From NCBI GenBank assembly GCA_964647255.1, contig CAZYGI010000014.1:4606-68605 (forward strand): 64,000 nt of DNA. The letters are read 5' to 3'. Positions 51,998 to 60,023 of the stretch are shown here, one piece after another. Origin of the DNA: CAWJEL01 sp964647255. Lineage in GTDB: Bacteria > Chloroflexota > Anaerolineae > CG2-30-64-16. The translations under genes were made by a program, and so were the position numbers. Within the stretch, counting starts at the first letter, position 1; each line of letters starts with the position of its first letter. The notes beneath the pieces are model-generated. The model had not been told where the DNA came from. It did not search any database and was given only the letters and a program-made list of their open reading frames with translations.

Positions 51998-53024
51998 TCC
52001 CATCGCCGGGACAAAATCGCACCTTAAAGATGTGCAATTGGCTGCTGACTATCTGGCAGACCAGGGCTGGGAGATCGTTAGCGTCGAGCAGACCCGCGGC
52101 CGCGGAGATGCGACAACCTATGCGCGGCAGGCCGTCGCCGACGGTTGTGATGCGCTCTTTGTCGCCGGCGGGGATGGCACCCTGGCCGAAGCGGTTGACG
52201 GTTTGATCGGGTCCGACACGGCGCTGGGCGTCCTGCCGGGGGGCACCGGCAATGTCTTCGCCCGTCAGCTCAATCTGCCGGTGCCCGGCGGCCTGCACCC
52301 GCACCCCATCGTGGAAACCGCGCATCAACTGCTGGCCGGCCAGGCGCGCTGGGTGGACGTCGGCCGGATCACGCCCCGCGAAGGCACCGGGACCGCCCGC
52401 CATTTCATCTGCTGGGGCGGCGTCGGCTTCGATGCGCTGGTCAACCGGACCGTCAACGAGGATCGCGAGCGGCTGAAGCGCATGGGAACGGGGGCTACGG
52501 TCGTACAAGGGTTCCTGACCCTGCGGCACTTCGCCGGCACCTCGGCCGTCGTGCGCGTGGATGGACAGCGGGTCAGCCGGCGGATGGTGATGCTGGTGGC
52601 AAACAACATCCAGCTCTACGGGATCATCTTTCACATGGCGCAGCATGCGGTCATGGACGACGGTCTGCTGGATGTCTTCTGCTTCCAGGGTACCGGGGCG
52701 GCGTCCACGCTCTATCATGCGGTCAAACTGCTGTTCAATCGGCACATCCAGGATCCGCAAGTGGACATCTACCGGGCGCGGCGGGTGGAGATCCGCACCT
52801 ACCGGCCGCTGCCCGTGCATGTGGATGGTGACTATATCGGCAACACGCCGGTGATCATTGACGTCGTGCCGCGCGCGATCAACCTCCTCGTGCCGACCTG
52901 CGCCCCGGCCAGCCTGTTCACCGACGGCACCGGGATGCTGCCGCCCGAAACGCCCTGGGATTGGATGCTGCGCATGGCGCGCGATGCGCGCAGCGCCATT
53001 AAAGCAAGGAGCAATCGTCCGTGA
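51975..53024 (+). CDS. Diacylglycerol-kinase-family lipid kinase (YegS/BmrU-like)
   Basis: The 349-residue protein has the DAGK catalytic signature: YNPIAGTKS at the N-terminus, VAGGDGTLAEAVDGL and LPGGTGNVFARQL, and a C-terminal beta domain with VDGDYIGNTPV. It should phosphorylate a lipid or lipid-like alcohol, possibly recycling diacylglycerol; the substrate is unproven. It overlaps MeaB by 23 bp and the cation antiporter by 4 bp. Confidence 0.92.
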   Translation: MRATLLYNPIAGTKSHLKDVQLAADYLADQGWEIVSVEQTRGRGDATTYARQAVADGCDALFVAGGDGTLAEAVDGLIGSDTALGVLPGGTGNVFARQLNLPVPGGLHPHPIVETAHQLLAGQARWVDVGRITPREGTGTARHFICWGGVGFDALVNRTVNEDRERLKRMGTGATVVQGFLTLRHFAGTSAVVRVDGQRVSRRMVMLVANNIQLYGIIFHMAQHAVMDDGLLDVFCFQGTGAASTLYHAVKLLFNRHIQDPQVDIYRARRVEIRTYRPLPVHVDGDYIGNTPVIIDVVPRAINLLVPTCAPASLFTDGTGMLPPETPWDWMLRMARDARSAIKARSNRP

Positions 53025-54097
53025 AATATCTGAATCTGCTATTGATTTTCGCCCCCATCGCCATCCTGGGCGAGCTGGTCTTCCATTGGCCGCCGACGCT
53101 TCTGTTCGTGGCATCGGCGCTTGCCGTCATCCCAGCCGCCGGCCTCCTGGGTCAGGCGACCGAGGAGCTGGCCGCGCACACCGGCCCGCGCATCGGCGGC
53201 CTGCTCAACGCCACCCTGGGCAACGCAGCCGAGCTGATCATCACGCTGTTCGCGATCCGCGCCGGCCTGCTGGACCTGGTGAAAGCCTCCATCACCGGCT
53301 CGATCCTGGGCAATGTACTGCTGGTCCTGGGATTCTCAACCCTGATTGGCGGCATCAAGAACGGCGTACAGCGGTTCGACCGCCGGCACGCCAGCGTCAA
53401 CGCCACGCAACTGATCCTGGCCGTCCTGGCCCTGATTGTCCCGTCGCTCTTCTTCTTTGCCCACCGCGAAACCCAGGGCCCGGTTGAATCACTGAGCCTG
53501 GGCACGGCTGTCGCGATGATCGTGATCTATGCGTTGGGCCTGCTGTTCACCTTCCGGCGGCCGAAGGATCACGAATTGCTCGGCACGCCTGAGCCGGAGC
53601 TTGCCAAAGAAACGCAGGCCGAACACCACGGCGGCTGGCCGCTGTGGCGCTCCCTCGTCACCTTGCTGCTGGCGACCGGCCTCATCGCCTGGCTCAGTGA
53701 GATCCTGGTCGGCAGCGTGGAGCACACGACCCAGGCACTGGGCCTGTCGGAGTTCTTCATCGGCATCATCGTCGTGCCGCTGGTAGGCAACGTGGCCGAA
53801 CATGCCGTCGCGGTGCAGACGGCCTGGAAGAACAAGATGGAGCTCAGCCTGGGGGTGTCGCTGGGTTCCAGCCTCCAGGTGGCGCTCTTCGTGGCGCCGA
53901 TTCTGGTGTTTGTCAGCCTGCTGATGGGCCATCCGCTGACCCTGGTGTTCAACCAATTCGAAATCGTCGCCCTGTTCGGCGGCATCCTGATCGCGGCAAT
54001 GGTGGCACAGGACGGCGAAACGAACTGGTTGGAAGGCGCGCAGTTGCTGGCCGTGTACGTGATCCTGGCGCTGGCGTTTTTCTTCGTGCCAGTGTGA
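53021..54097 (+). CDS. Calcium/proton antiporter (CAX family)
   Basis: The 358-residue membrane protein has about eleven helices in two repeats. Both ion-binding c-motifs are visible: LNATLGNAAELIITLFA and PLVGNVAEHAVAVQTAWKN, each with the key GNxxE or GNxAEH acidic/polar residues. It should export Ca2+ in exchange for protons. An acidic hydrophilic loop (about 180-210) links the halves. It shares the ATGA overlap with the lipid kinase. Confidence 0.93.
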   Translation: MKYLNLLLIFAPIAILGELVFHWPPTLLFVASALAVIPAAGLLGQATEELAAHTGPRIGGLLNATLGNAAELIITLFAIRAGLLDLVKASITGSILGNVLLVLGFSTLIGGIKNGVQRFDRRHASVNATQLILAVLALIVPSLFFFAHRETQGPVESLSLGTAVAMIVIYALGLLFTFRRPKDHELLGTPEPELAKETQAEHHGGWPLWRSLVTLLLATGLIAWLSEILVGSVEHTTQALGLSEFFIGIIVVPLVGNVAEHAVAVQTAWKNKMELSLGVSLGSSLQVALFVAPILVFVSLLMGHPLTLVFNQFEIVALFGGILIAAMVAQDGETNWLEGAQLLAVYVILALAFFFVPV

Positions 54098-54123
54098 TCT
54101 GTCGGCACGTGGGGGCCTGACCC

Positions 54124-55329
54124 ATGCCATCGAGAAACGTCTACTCCGTCTCGCAAGTGACCGCCTACATCAAGTCCCTCTTCGGGGCCGATGAGCTCCT
54201 GGGCGATGTCTGGCTGTCAGGCGAGATCTCCGGCTTCACGCAGGCCAGCTCGGGACACTGCTACTTTACGCTGAAAGACGCCGGCGCGGTGCTGAAGGCG
54301 GTGATCTGGCGCACGCAGGCGGCGCGCATGGCGCTGCCGCGCAACGGCGATCAGGTGATCGTCCACGGCGCGATTTCGGTCTACGAGGCGGGCGGGCAGT
54401 ACCAGCTCTATGTGGACCGCCTGGAGGCGGCCGGCGCGGGCCGGCTCTGGCTGGAGTTCGAGCGTTTGAAGGCGCAGTTGGCCGCGGAAGGGCTATTCGA
54501 CGAGGCGCGCAAGCGGCCGATCCCGGCGCAACCGCGGCGCCTGGGGATCGTGACCTCGGCGACCGGCGCGGCGCTGCGCGACATCCTGCGCACGCTGGCG
54601 GCGCGCTATCCGCTCGTGGACGTCATCCTGGCGCCGGCCCCGGTGCAAGGTGCAGACGCGCCGCCGGGCATCGCCGCCGCGCTTGCCGCGCTGAACCGCT
54701 GGTCGGCCGAGCAGGAGCCGCTGGACGCCATCCTGCTGGCGCGCGGGGGCGGCGCCATCGAGGAGCTGTGGGCGTTCAACGACGAGCGGGTGGCGCGGGC
54801 CATCGTCGCGTCCGCCGTGCCGGTCATCACCGGCGTGGGCCATGAGACCGACTTCACCATCGCCGACTTCGCGGCCGATCTGCGCGCGCCGACCCCCACG
54901 GCCGCCGCGACATTGACGACGCCGGACCGCCGCACGCTGGCCGCGACGGTCAACACCCTGGCCGCGGCCGCAGCGGGACAGGCGACGGCGCGCCTGGCCG
55001 CGGGCCGCACCGGCGTCGAGGCGTTGGCGCACCGGCTGGGCCGCCAGGCGCCGACGCTCCGCATCGGCCGCGACCGCCAGCGGATAGATGACCTGAGCCG
55101 CCGCGCCGCGTTGGCCATCGCCAACCGGCTGCGCAGCCGCCGCGAGCGGCTGGCCGGCGTCCGCCTCCACCTGGCCGCGCTCAACCCAACCGCGGTGCTG
55201 GCGCGGGGCTACGCCATCGTCAGCCGGCCGGACGGCGCGGTGGTCAGCTCAACCGCGCAGGTGACCGCCGGCGACACCATCCATGTGCGCGTGGCCGATG
55301 GCGCGTTTGGCGCCGAGGTCAGGCAATGA
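54124..55329 (+). CDS. xseA: Exodeoxyribonuclease VII large subunit
   Basis: The 401-residue protein has the N-terminal OB domain (YSVSQVTAYIKSLFGADELLGDVWLSGEISG region), the catalytic part with RRLGIVTSATGAALRDI and LLARGGGAIEELWAFNDE, and the GHETDFTIADFAAD motif. A long helical part and the C-terminal LARGYAIV strand follow. With XseB it degrades single-stranded DNA. The small-subunit gene follows about 105 bp later, across a palindromic repeat. Confidence 0.95.
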   Translation: MPSRNVYSVSQVTAYIKSLFGADELLGDVWLSGEISGFTQASSGHCYFTLKDAGAVLKAVIWRTQAARMALPRNGDQVIVHGAISVYEAGGQYQLYVDRLEAAGAGRLWLEFERLKAQLAAEGLFDEARKRPIPAQPRRLGIVTSATGAALRDILRTLAARYPLVDVILAPAPVQGADAPPGIAAALAALNRWSAEQEPLDAILLARGGGAIEELWAFNDERVARAIVASAVPVITGVGHETDFTIADFAADLRAPTPTAAATLTTPDRRTLAATVNTLAAAAAGQATARLAAGRTGVEALAHRLGRQAPTLRIGRDRQRIDDLSRRAALAIANRLRSRRERLAGVRLHLAALNPTAVLARGYAIVSRPDGAVVSSTAQVTAGDTIHVRVADGAFGAEVRQ

Positions 55330-55351
55330 GCCGGCGGCAGCTCTCGCAACT

Positions 55352-55420
55352 AAGGCTGAAATAGAGGCTTCAGCCGGTTTGTCTCGACATGGATGCACCG
55401 GCTAGAGCCTCGATTCCCCA
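55352..55420. repeat. Degenerate palindromic repeat, copy 2
   Basis: GAGGCTTCAGCCGG and CCGGCTAGAGCCTC pair with two mismatches across a 20-nt loop; CGATTCC follows. The right half resembles that at 39161-39180, so the two are members of one dispersed repeat family. Confidence 0.5.
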
Positions 55421-55435
55421 GGAATGGAGCCCTTA

Positions 55436-55672
55436 ATGTCCAACGATAAATCCTTCGAGGATCTCTACCGTGAGCTGGAAGAGACCGTTCGCAAGCTTGA
55501 ATCCGCTGACCTCCCGCTGGCCGAGTCATTGGCGTTGTTCGAGCGCAGCACGAAGCTGGCCGAGCAATGCAACGCGCTGCTGGATGGGGCCGAGCTGCGC
55601 GTGCGCCAGTTAGCCGTGCGACTGGACGGCAGCCAGGAGACCCAACCTTTCGAGGGCTGGCGAAACGAATGA
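55436..55672 (+). CDS. xseB: Exodeoxyribonuclease VII small subunit
   Basis: The 78-residue helical protein has SFEDLYRELEETVRKLESADLPLAESLALFE and AEQCNALLDGAE-type helices that are diagnostic for XseB. The ATG at 55436 was chosen because GGAG lies 7 nt upstream; an ATG four codons earlier overlaps that site. It forms the hetero-oligomer with XseA. The stop overlaps the PAP2 gene start (ATGA). Confidence 0.94.
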   Translation: MSNDKSFEDLYRELEETVRKLESADLPLAESLALFERSTKLAEQCNALLDGAELRVRQLAVRLDGSQETQPFEGWRNE

Positions 55673-56130
55673 GAGCCGCTTTGCTGCAGACGCTGCATGA
55701 TCTTCTGGGCAACCGCACGCTGTGGGTGCCGCTAGCGGTCTGGGCCGCGGTGCAATCCTGGAAGGTACTGGAGCCGCTGATCTTTGAGCACCGGTTCGAT
55801 CTCCGGCAGCTTGCGGCCACGGGCGGCATGCCGAGCTCGCACAGTGCGCTGGTGGCCTGCCTGGCGATGAGCGTGGGCATGAACGTCGGGTTCGGATCGG
55901 CGTCGTTTGCGCTGGCTGTGGTATTGGCCATGGTCGTCATGTACGACGCGGCCGGCATCCGCCGGGCGGCCGGCAAACAGGCCGAGAGAATCAATATGAT
56001 CATGCAGGCGCTGTTCTCCGGCCACCCGCTGAATCAGGAAGAGCTGCGCGAGCTGTTGGGGCACACGCCGCTGCAGGTATTCGTGGGCGGCCTCCTGGGA
56101 GCGTTGGCCGGATGGCTGCTGAATCTGTGA
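55669..56130 (+). CDS. Divergent PAP2-family membrane protein (DUF212)
   Basis: The 153-residue protein has three to four hydrophobic segments and the family mark GGMPSSHSALVA near residue 52, followed by YDAAGIRRAAGKQAE and LLGHTPLQVFVGGLLG near the end. It is related to acid phosphatases of the PAP2 group, but its substrate is unknown. It is translationally coupled to xseB. Confidence 0.9.
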   Translation: MRAALLQTLHDLLGNRTLWVPLAVWAAVQSWKVLEPLIFEHRFDLRQLAATGGMPSSHSALVACLAMSVGMNVGFGSASFALAVVLAMVVMYDAAGIRRAAGKQAERINMIMQALFSGHPLNQEELRELLGHTPLQVFVGGLLGALAGWLLNL

Positions 56131-56183
56131 CGCCTTGACTCGCCCTTCGTCCTGCGTCACATTTCCCGCCTCGGCGGTGTTAT

Positions 56184-56756
56184 ATGAGTAGAAAACCGTC
56201 CGAGGACGAGACCGCCGACATGCTGAGTGACACCTGGCCCACCGCCGCGGCGGGAACGCACGCCAACGCCGACTTCGATACTTTGTTCCTGGCGCACTAC
56301 GACGGGGTTTACCGGCTGCTCTACCGGATCGTCGGGACGCGGGACGAGGCGGAGGATCTGGCACAAGAGACGTTCTTGCGGCTGGCGCGGCAGCGCTTCA
56401 GCCCGTCCCGCGAGCACAACGTCGCCGGCTGGCTTCACGCCGTGGCGAGCCACCTGGCGCTCAACGTCCTGCGGAGCCGGGGCCGGCGTCAGCGCCGCGA
56501 GGAGGCCGTTTACCGGCAGGCGAGCGATGCGGGCGAGTCTGATCCGCCTGAAGTCGCCATGCGGGACGAGGAGCGCGCCGCGGTCCGCCGCACCCTGGCG
56601 GCCCTGCCCCAGCGCCAGGCGCAAATCTTGATGCTCCGCCACGCGGGCCTCAGCTATCGGGAGATCGCCGCGGCGCTGGAGATGGCGCCGGGCTCGGTGG
56701 GCGCCACCCTGGCACGCGCGGAAGCCGCCTTCGAAGCGGCCTGGAGGCAAAGATGA
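56184..56756 (+). CDS. ECF-type RNA polymerase sigma factor
   Basis: The 190-residue protein shows region 2 (YRLLYRIVGTRDEAEDLAQE, FLRLARQRF) and region 4 (LPQRQAQILMLRHAGLSYREIA, then GSVGATLARAE). Length and lack of other domains mark it as ECF type. It overlaps the zinc-finger anti-sigma gene by 4 bp, the usual pair. The TTGACT near 56134 is not followed by a good -10, so it may have a self-recognised promoter. Confidence 0.92.
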   Translation: MSRKPSEDETADMLSDTWPTAAAGTHANADFDTLFLAHYDGVYRLLYRIVGTRDEAEDLAQETFLRLARQRFSPSREHNVAGWLHAVASHLALNVLRSRGRRQRREEAVYRQASDAGESDPPEVAMRDEERAAVRRTLAALPQRQAQILMLRHAGLSYREIAAALEMAPGSVGATLARAEAAFEAAWRQR

Positions 56757-57919
56757 AGTGCGATACGGGCCGGCTGCTGGCATACCTCGATGATGCCCTG
56801 GACGCAGGCGAACGCGCCGAGATGTCTGCACATCTGGACACGTGCGCGTCCTGTGCGACCGGATTAGCCGACCTGCGGGCGCGCCGGGAGGGCATCGCCG
56901 CGCACCTGGCCGCCCTGGAACCCGCGGCGGACGAGGTCCCGGCGCCGGCCCGTGCCCTGGCGCGTTTCCAGGCTGAGCATGTGCGGTCTCGTCCCACGCT
57001 ATGGACGGTGCTCCGGGGAGGGGTTACCACCATGCGCAATCAGCTCACTGACGGCAACCGCTGGCGGCCGGCTGCGATCGGCGTCTCAGCGGTCGTGATC
57101 CTGGCGATCCTCTTCAGCTTTGCGCCCGTGCGCGAGGCTGCGGCCGATTTTCTCGGCCTGTTCCGCGTGCGAAAGTTCGCGGTGATCCCGATTGATCCGG
57201 CCAAGGGCCAACAGATCGAGACCCTGGCGCAGATGGCCGAGGAGGGCCGCTTCGGCGCCCCCACGTTCGTGCGCCAGCCCGGCGCCGAACAGACCGTCAG
57301 CGACGCGGCCCAGGCCACAACCCTGGCAGGCTTCGCCGTGCGCACGCCAGCCGATCTGCCCGGCGGCGCCACATCCGAGATTCGGGTGTCCGAGGGGCCG
57401 GCCGTGCATTACGAGATGGACCGGACGACGATGCAAGCGCTGCTGGACGCGGCCGGGGTGCAGGGCGTGACCCTGCCCGCGGTGGATCGCGTCACGGTGG
57501 ATGTGGATGTGCCCAAAGTCGTCCGATTGGTCTATCGCGTCCCGAACGGAAGCCTCGCCTTCGGCGACAATCTTACGTTGATGCAGTTGCCCAGCCCGCA
57601 GATCGCACTGCCGGAGGGCATTGACACCGTCACCCTGGGCGAGGCGGCGTTCCGCTGGCTCGGCATGTCGGAAATTGATGCCCGCCGCCTGGCGCAGTCC
57701 ATTGACTGGACCAGCACGCTCGTCATCCCGCTGCCCACGGACATCGGGCGCTACCGCGAAGTCACTGTGGACGGGACCACCGGGCTGCTGCTGGAAAGCG
57801 CGGACACCGCTCAGCGCAGCACCGCCCTGGTGTGGCAGCGCGGCGACATCGTCTACGCGCTGAACGGCCAAGGCATTGACACCAAGGTGCTGCTGCAAGT
57901 GGCGGATTCACTTGAGTGA
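56753..57919 (+). CDS. Membrane anti-sigma factor with zinc-finger domain
   Basis: The 388-residue protein begins with an anti-sigma zf-HC2 domain (Cys3, His27, Cys31, Cys34 in AHLDTCASC). A cytoplasmic helical part, one membrane helix (about 105-125, ILAILFSFAPV) and a large external domain with repeated beta strands follow. It should hold the ECF sigma factor of the preceding gene at the membrane until a signal arrives. The outer domain resembles DUF4367-type sensors weakly. An ABC exporter follows 32 bp later and may be a target of the pair. Confidence 0.88.
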   Translation: MKCDTGRLLAYLDDALDAGERAEMSAHLDTCASCATGLADLRARREGIAAHLAALEPAADEVPAPARALARFQAEHVRSRPTLWTVLRGGVTTMRNQLTDGNRWRPAAIGVSAVVILAILFSFAPVREAAADFLGLFRVRKFAVIPIDPAKGQQIETLAQMAEEGRFGAPTFVRQPGAEQTVSDAAQATTLAGFAVRTPADLPGGATSEIRVSEGPAVHYEMDRTTMQALLDAAGVQGVTLPAVDRVTVDVDVPKVVRLVYRVPNGSLAFGDNLTLMQLPSPQIALPEGIDTVTLGEAAFRWLGMSEIDARRLAQSIDWTSTLVIPLPTDIGRYREVTVDGTTGLLLESADTAQRSTALVWQRGDIVYALNGQGIDTKVLLQVADSLE

Positions 57920-57951
57920 CAGAAGTTAGCCTGATCCCTGATCCCTGAAAA

Positions 57952-58893
57952 ATGCTCATCGAAACCACCGACCTCCGCAAGAGTTACGGCGCGACCGTGG
58001 CCGTGGACGGGCTCAACCTGGCCATCGGCCCGGGGGAGGTGTACGCCTTCCTCGGGCCGAACGGCGCGGGCAAGACCACCACCATCAAAATGCTGCTGGG
58101 TCTGGTCAAGCCGACCGGCGGCGCGGCGCGCGTCCTGGGGCAGGCGCCGGGCCACATTGCGGCCCTGTGCCGCATCGGGTTCCTGCCGGAGCATTTCCGC
58201 TTCCCGCCCTGGCTCACCGCGGCCGGCTTCCTCGACCTGCACGGTGATCTGTGCGGACTGAGCCGGGCCGAGCGCCGGGCGCGCGTCCCGCGCCTGCTCG
58301 AACGCGTGGGCCTGGCCGACCGGGCGTGCTCCCGGCTGGGCGAATTCTCCAAGGGGATGCTCCAGCGCGTCGGGCTGGCCCAGGCGCTGCTCAACGACCC
58401 GGCGTTGGTGTTCCTGGACGAGCCAACTTCCGGCCTCGACCCGCTGGGCCGCATGGAGGTGCGCGACCTGATCCGCGAGCTGCGCGCGGCCGGGGTGACG
58501 ATCTTCCTCAATTCCCACTTTCTGAGCGAGGTCGAGGTCACGTGCGACCGCGTCGCCATCGTCAAGCGCGGCCGGATCGTGCGCGCCGGCACGCTGGACG
58601 AGCTCACGCGCGGCGCGCTGGAGGTGGAGATCCGGGCCGGCGGCCTGACAGACGCGCTGGTGCGCGGCCTCGCGCAGTGGGGGCGGCTGGCGGACCGCCC
58701 CACGCCCGACGCGCCACACTCCAGCGCGAAGCCTCCCGGTGGGACGCTCCACCTCGCCGTCCCCGACGAGTCGGTCCTCCCCGCCATCGCCGACTACCTG
58801 GTGCGGGGCGGCGCGCAGATCTATGCGCTGGCGCCGCAGCGGCCCTCGCTAGAGGAGCTGTTTGTGCGGGCCATGCGTGAGGAGGCGGCATGA
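57952..58893 (+). CDS. ABC transporter ATP-binding protein
   Basis: The 313-residue protein has Walker A GPNGAGKTT (residues 35-43), a signature written LGEFSKGMLQRV in place of LSGGQ, Walker B LVFLDEPTSGLDP and the H-loop LNSHFLSEVE. The first 220 residues are the ATPase; the C-terminal 90 are a DrrA/NatA-like tail. A short GATCCCT direct repeat lies just ahead of its start (57931-57951). It couples with the permease gene by a 4-bp overlap. Confidence 0.94.
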   Translation: MLIETTDLRKSYGATVAVDGLNLAIGPGEVYAFLGPNGAGKTTTIKMLLGLVKPTGGAARVLGQAPGHIAALCRIGFLPEHFRFPPWLTAAGFLDLHGDLCGLSRAERRARVPRLLERVGLADRACSRLGEFSKGMLQRVGLAQALLNDPALVFLDEPTSGLDPLGRMEVRDLIRELRAAGVTIFLNSHFLSEVEVTCDRVAIVKRGRIVRAGTLDELTRGALEVEIRAGGLTDALVRGLAQWGRLADRPTPDAPHSSAKPPGGTLHLAVPDESVLPAIADYLVRGGAQIYALAPQRPSLEELFVRAMREEAA

Positions 58894-59732
58894 ATAGCCT
58901 CAAGATCGCCCGCATGACCTTTGCGGAAGCACGGCAGCGCAAGATCCTGTGGGCTGTGGCGATATTGGGACTGGCGTTCCTATTGGTGTTCGGCGTCGGC
59001 TTCTACTTCATGCACCGGGACATCCAACGGGCGGTCGCTGCGCAGCCGGCCGCGCAGCTCCTGGAGCCGATCAACTTCTTCCTGATGGCTGCGCTGTACG
59101 GCGTGGACTTCCTCGTCGTCATGCTGGCGCTGCTCATCTCCGTGGACACCATCGCCGGGGAGATCGCCTCGGGCACCGTCCAAACCCTGGTCACCAAGCC
59201 GCTGCGGCGTTGGGAGATCGTGATGGGCAAATGGCTGGGGCTGGGCTTCATGCTTGCCGCCTTCGCCGTCATCCTGAGCGCCGCGGTCGTCGCCATCGTG
59301 TGGAGCATCTCCCGCTATCAGCCGCGGGCGATCGTGCCCGGCGTGGGCCTGATCATCCTGGAAGGGCTGATCGTACTGACCCTCTCGATCCTGGGCGGGA
59401 CGAAGCTGCCGGCGCTGACGAACGGCGTCGTGGTGTTCATGCTCTACGGGCTGGCCTTCATCGCGGGCTGGATTGAGCAGATCGGCGCGTTCCTGCACAA
59501 TGAAGCCGCGGTCAACGTCGGGATCATCGTCAGCCTGTTCATGCCGACCGAGGCGATGTGGAAGCGCGCTGCGTATCTGATGCAGCCGCCGTTTCTGCGC
59601 GAGCTCGGCCTTGACGCGACCCCCTTCGGCGCGGCCAGCGCGCCCAGCCCGCTGATGGTGGGCTATACGGCCATCTACGTTATCCTCATGCTGGTCCTCG
59701 CCATCCGATCCTTCAACGCGCGCGACCTCTGA
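58890..59732 (+). CDS. ABC transporter permease (ABC-2 type)
   Basis: The 280-residue protein has about six hydrophobic helices. ISVDTIAGEIASGTVQTLVTKPLRRWEIVMGKW is the conserved coupling region of ABC-2/NosY-like permeases. With the adjacent ATPase it forms an exporter of unknown substrate. The upstream ECF sigma/anti-sigma pair suggests envelope-stress control, by inference from position. Confidence 0.9.
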   Translation: MNSLKIARMTFAEARQRKILWAVAILGLAFLLVFGVGFYFMHRDIQRAVAAQPAAQLLEPINFFLMAALYGVDFLVVMLALLISVDTIAGEIASGTVQTLVTKPLRRWEIVMGKWLGLGFMLAAFAVILSAAVVAIVWSISRYQPRAIVPGVGLIILEGLIVLTLSILGGTKLPALTNGVVVFMLYGLAFIAGWIEQIGAFLHNEAAVNVGIIVSLFMPTEAMWKRAAYLMQPPFLRELGLDATPFGAASAPSPLMVGYTAIYVILMLVLAIRSFNARDL

Positions 59733-59783
59733 TTGCAAAGGCTCAAAGCGTGCCTAGCCCTTGCCTCGTTAATACCCAAACTG

Positions 59784-59943
59784 GTGTCATTCTGAACGGG
59801 TGGACGGCTCAACCTGCCCTGCGAGACATCGCCAGTGAAGAATCCCGACATAGATTCTTCGCTCTCAAGAAACTGGCAGGGATCCTTCGGCCTGACAACC
59901 TTGCGCCGTTAATGGCGGTCAGGGACTCGGCCTCAGGACGACC
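59784..59943. repeat. Degenerate dispersed repeat (about 160 bp) upstream of the transglycosylase
   Basis: It opens with TGTCATTCTGA and contains GAAGAATC...GATTCTTC and GATCCTTCGG and ends CCTCAGGACGACC. This is the pattern of the TGTCATTCTGAGCG-type repeats found in many bacterial intergenic regions. The rest of the 290-bp gap (59733-60023) holds the promoter. Confidence 0.55.
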
Positions 59944-59971
59944 AGAAAGGCGTGTCTTACATCGAACCGCC

Positions 59972-60000
59972 TTGCGCGTCGGCCGGATCACGGGTATACT
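59972..60000 (+). promoter_or_regulatory. Promoter of the lytic transglycosylase gene
   Basis: TTGCGC (59972-59977), a 17-nt spacer and TATACT (59995-60000). An in-frame ATG at 59952 is upstream of it, which supports the TTG start at 60024. Confidence 0.55.
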
Positions 60001-60023
60001 CGCGCGGCCTACGGAGGTTGATT

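Noticed and set aside
59952..60023. ATG at 59952 as the start of the transglycosylase
   Set aside because: It precedes the predicted promoter and would bury the lipoprotein signal 24 residues inside; TTG at 60024 has a good ribosome site.
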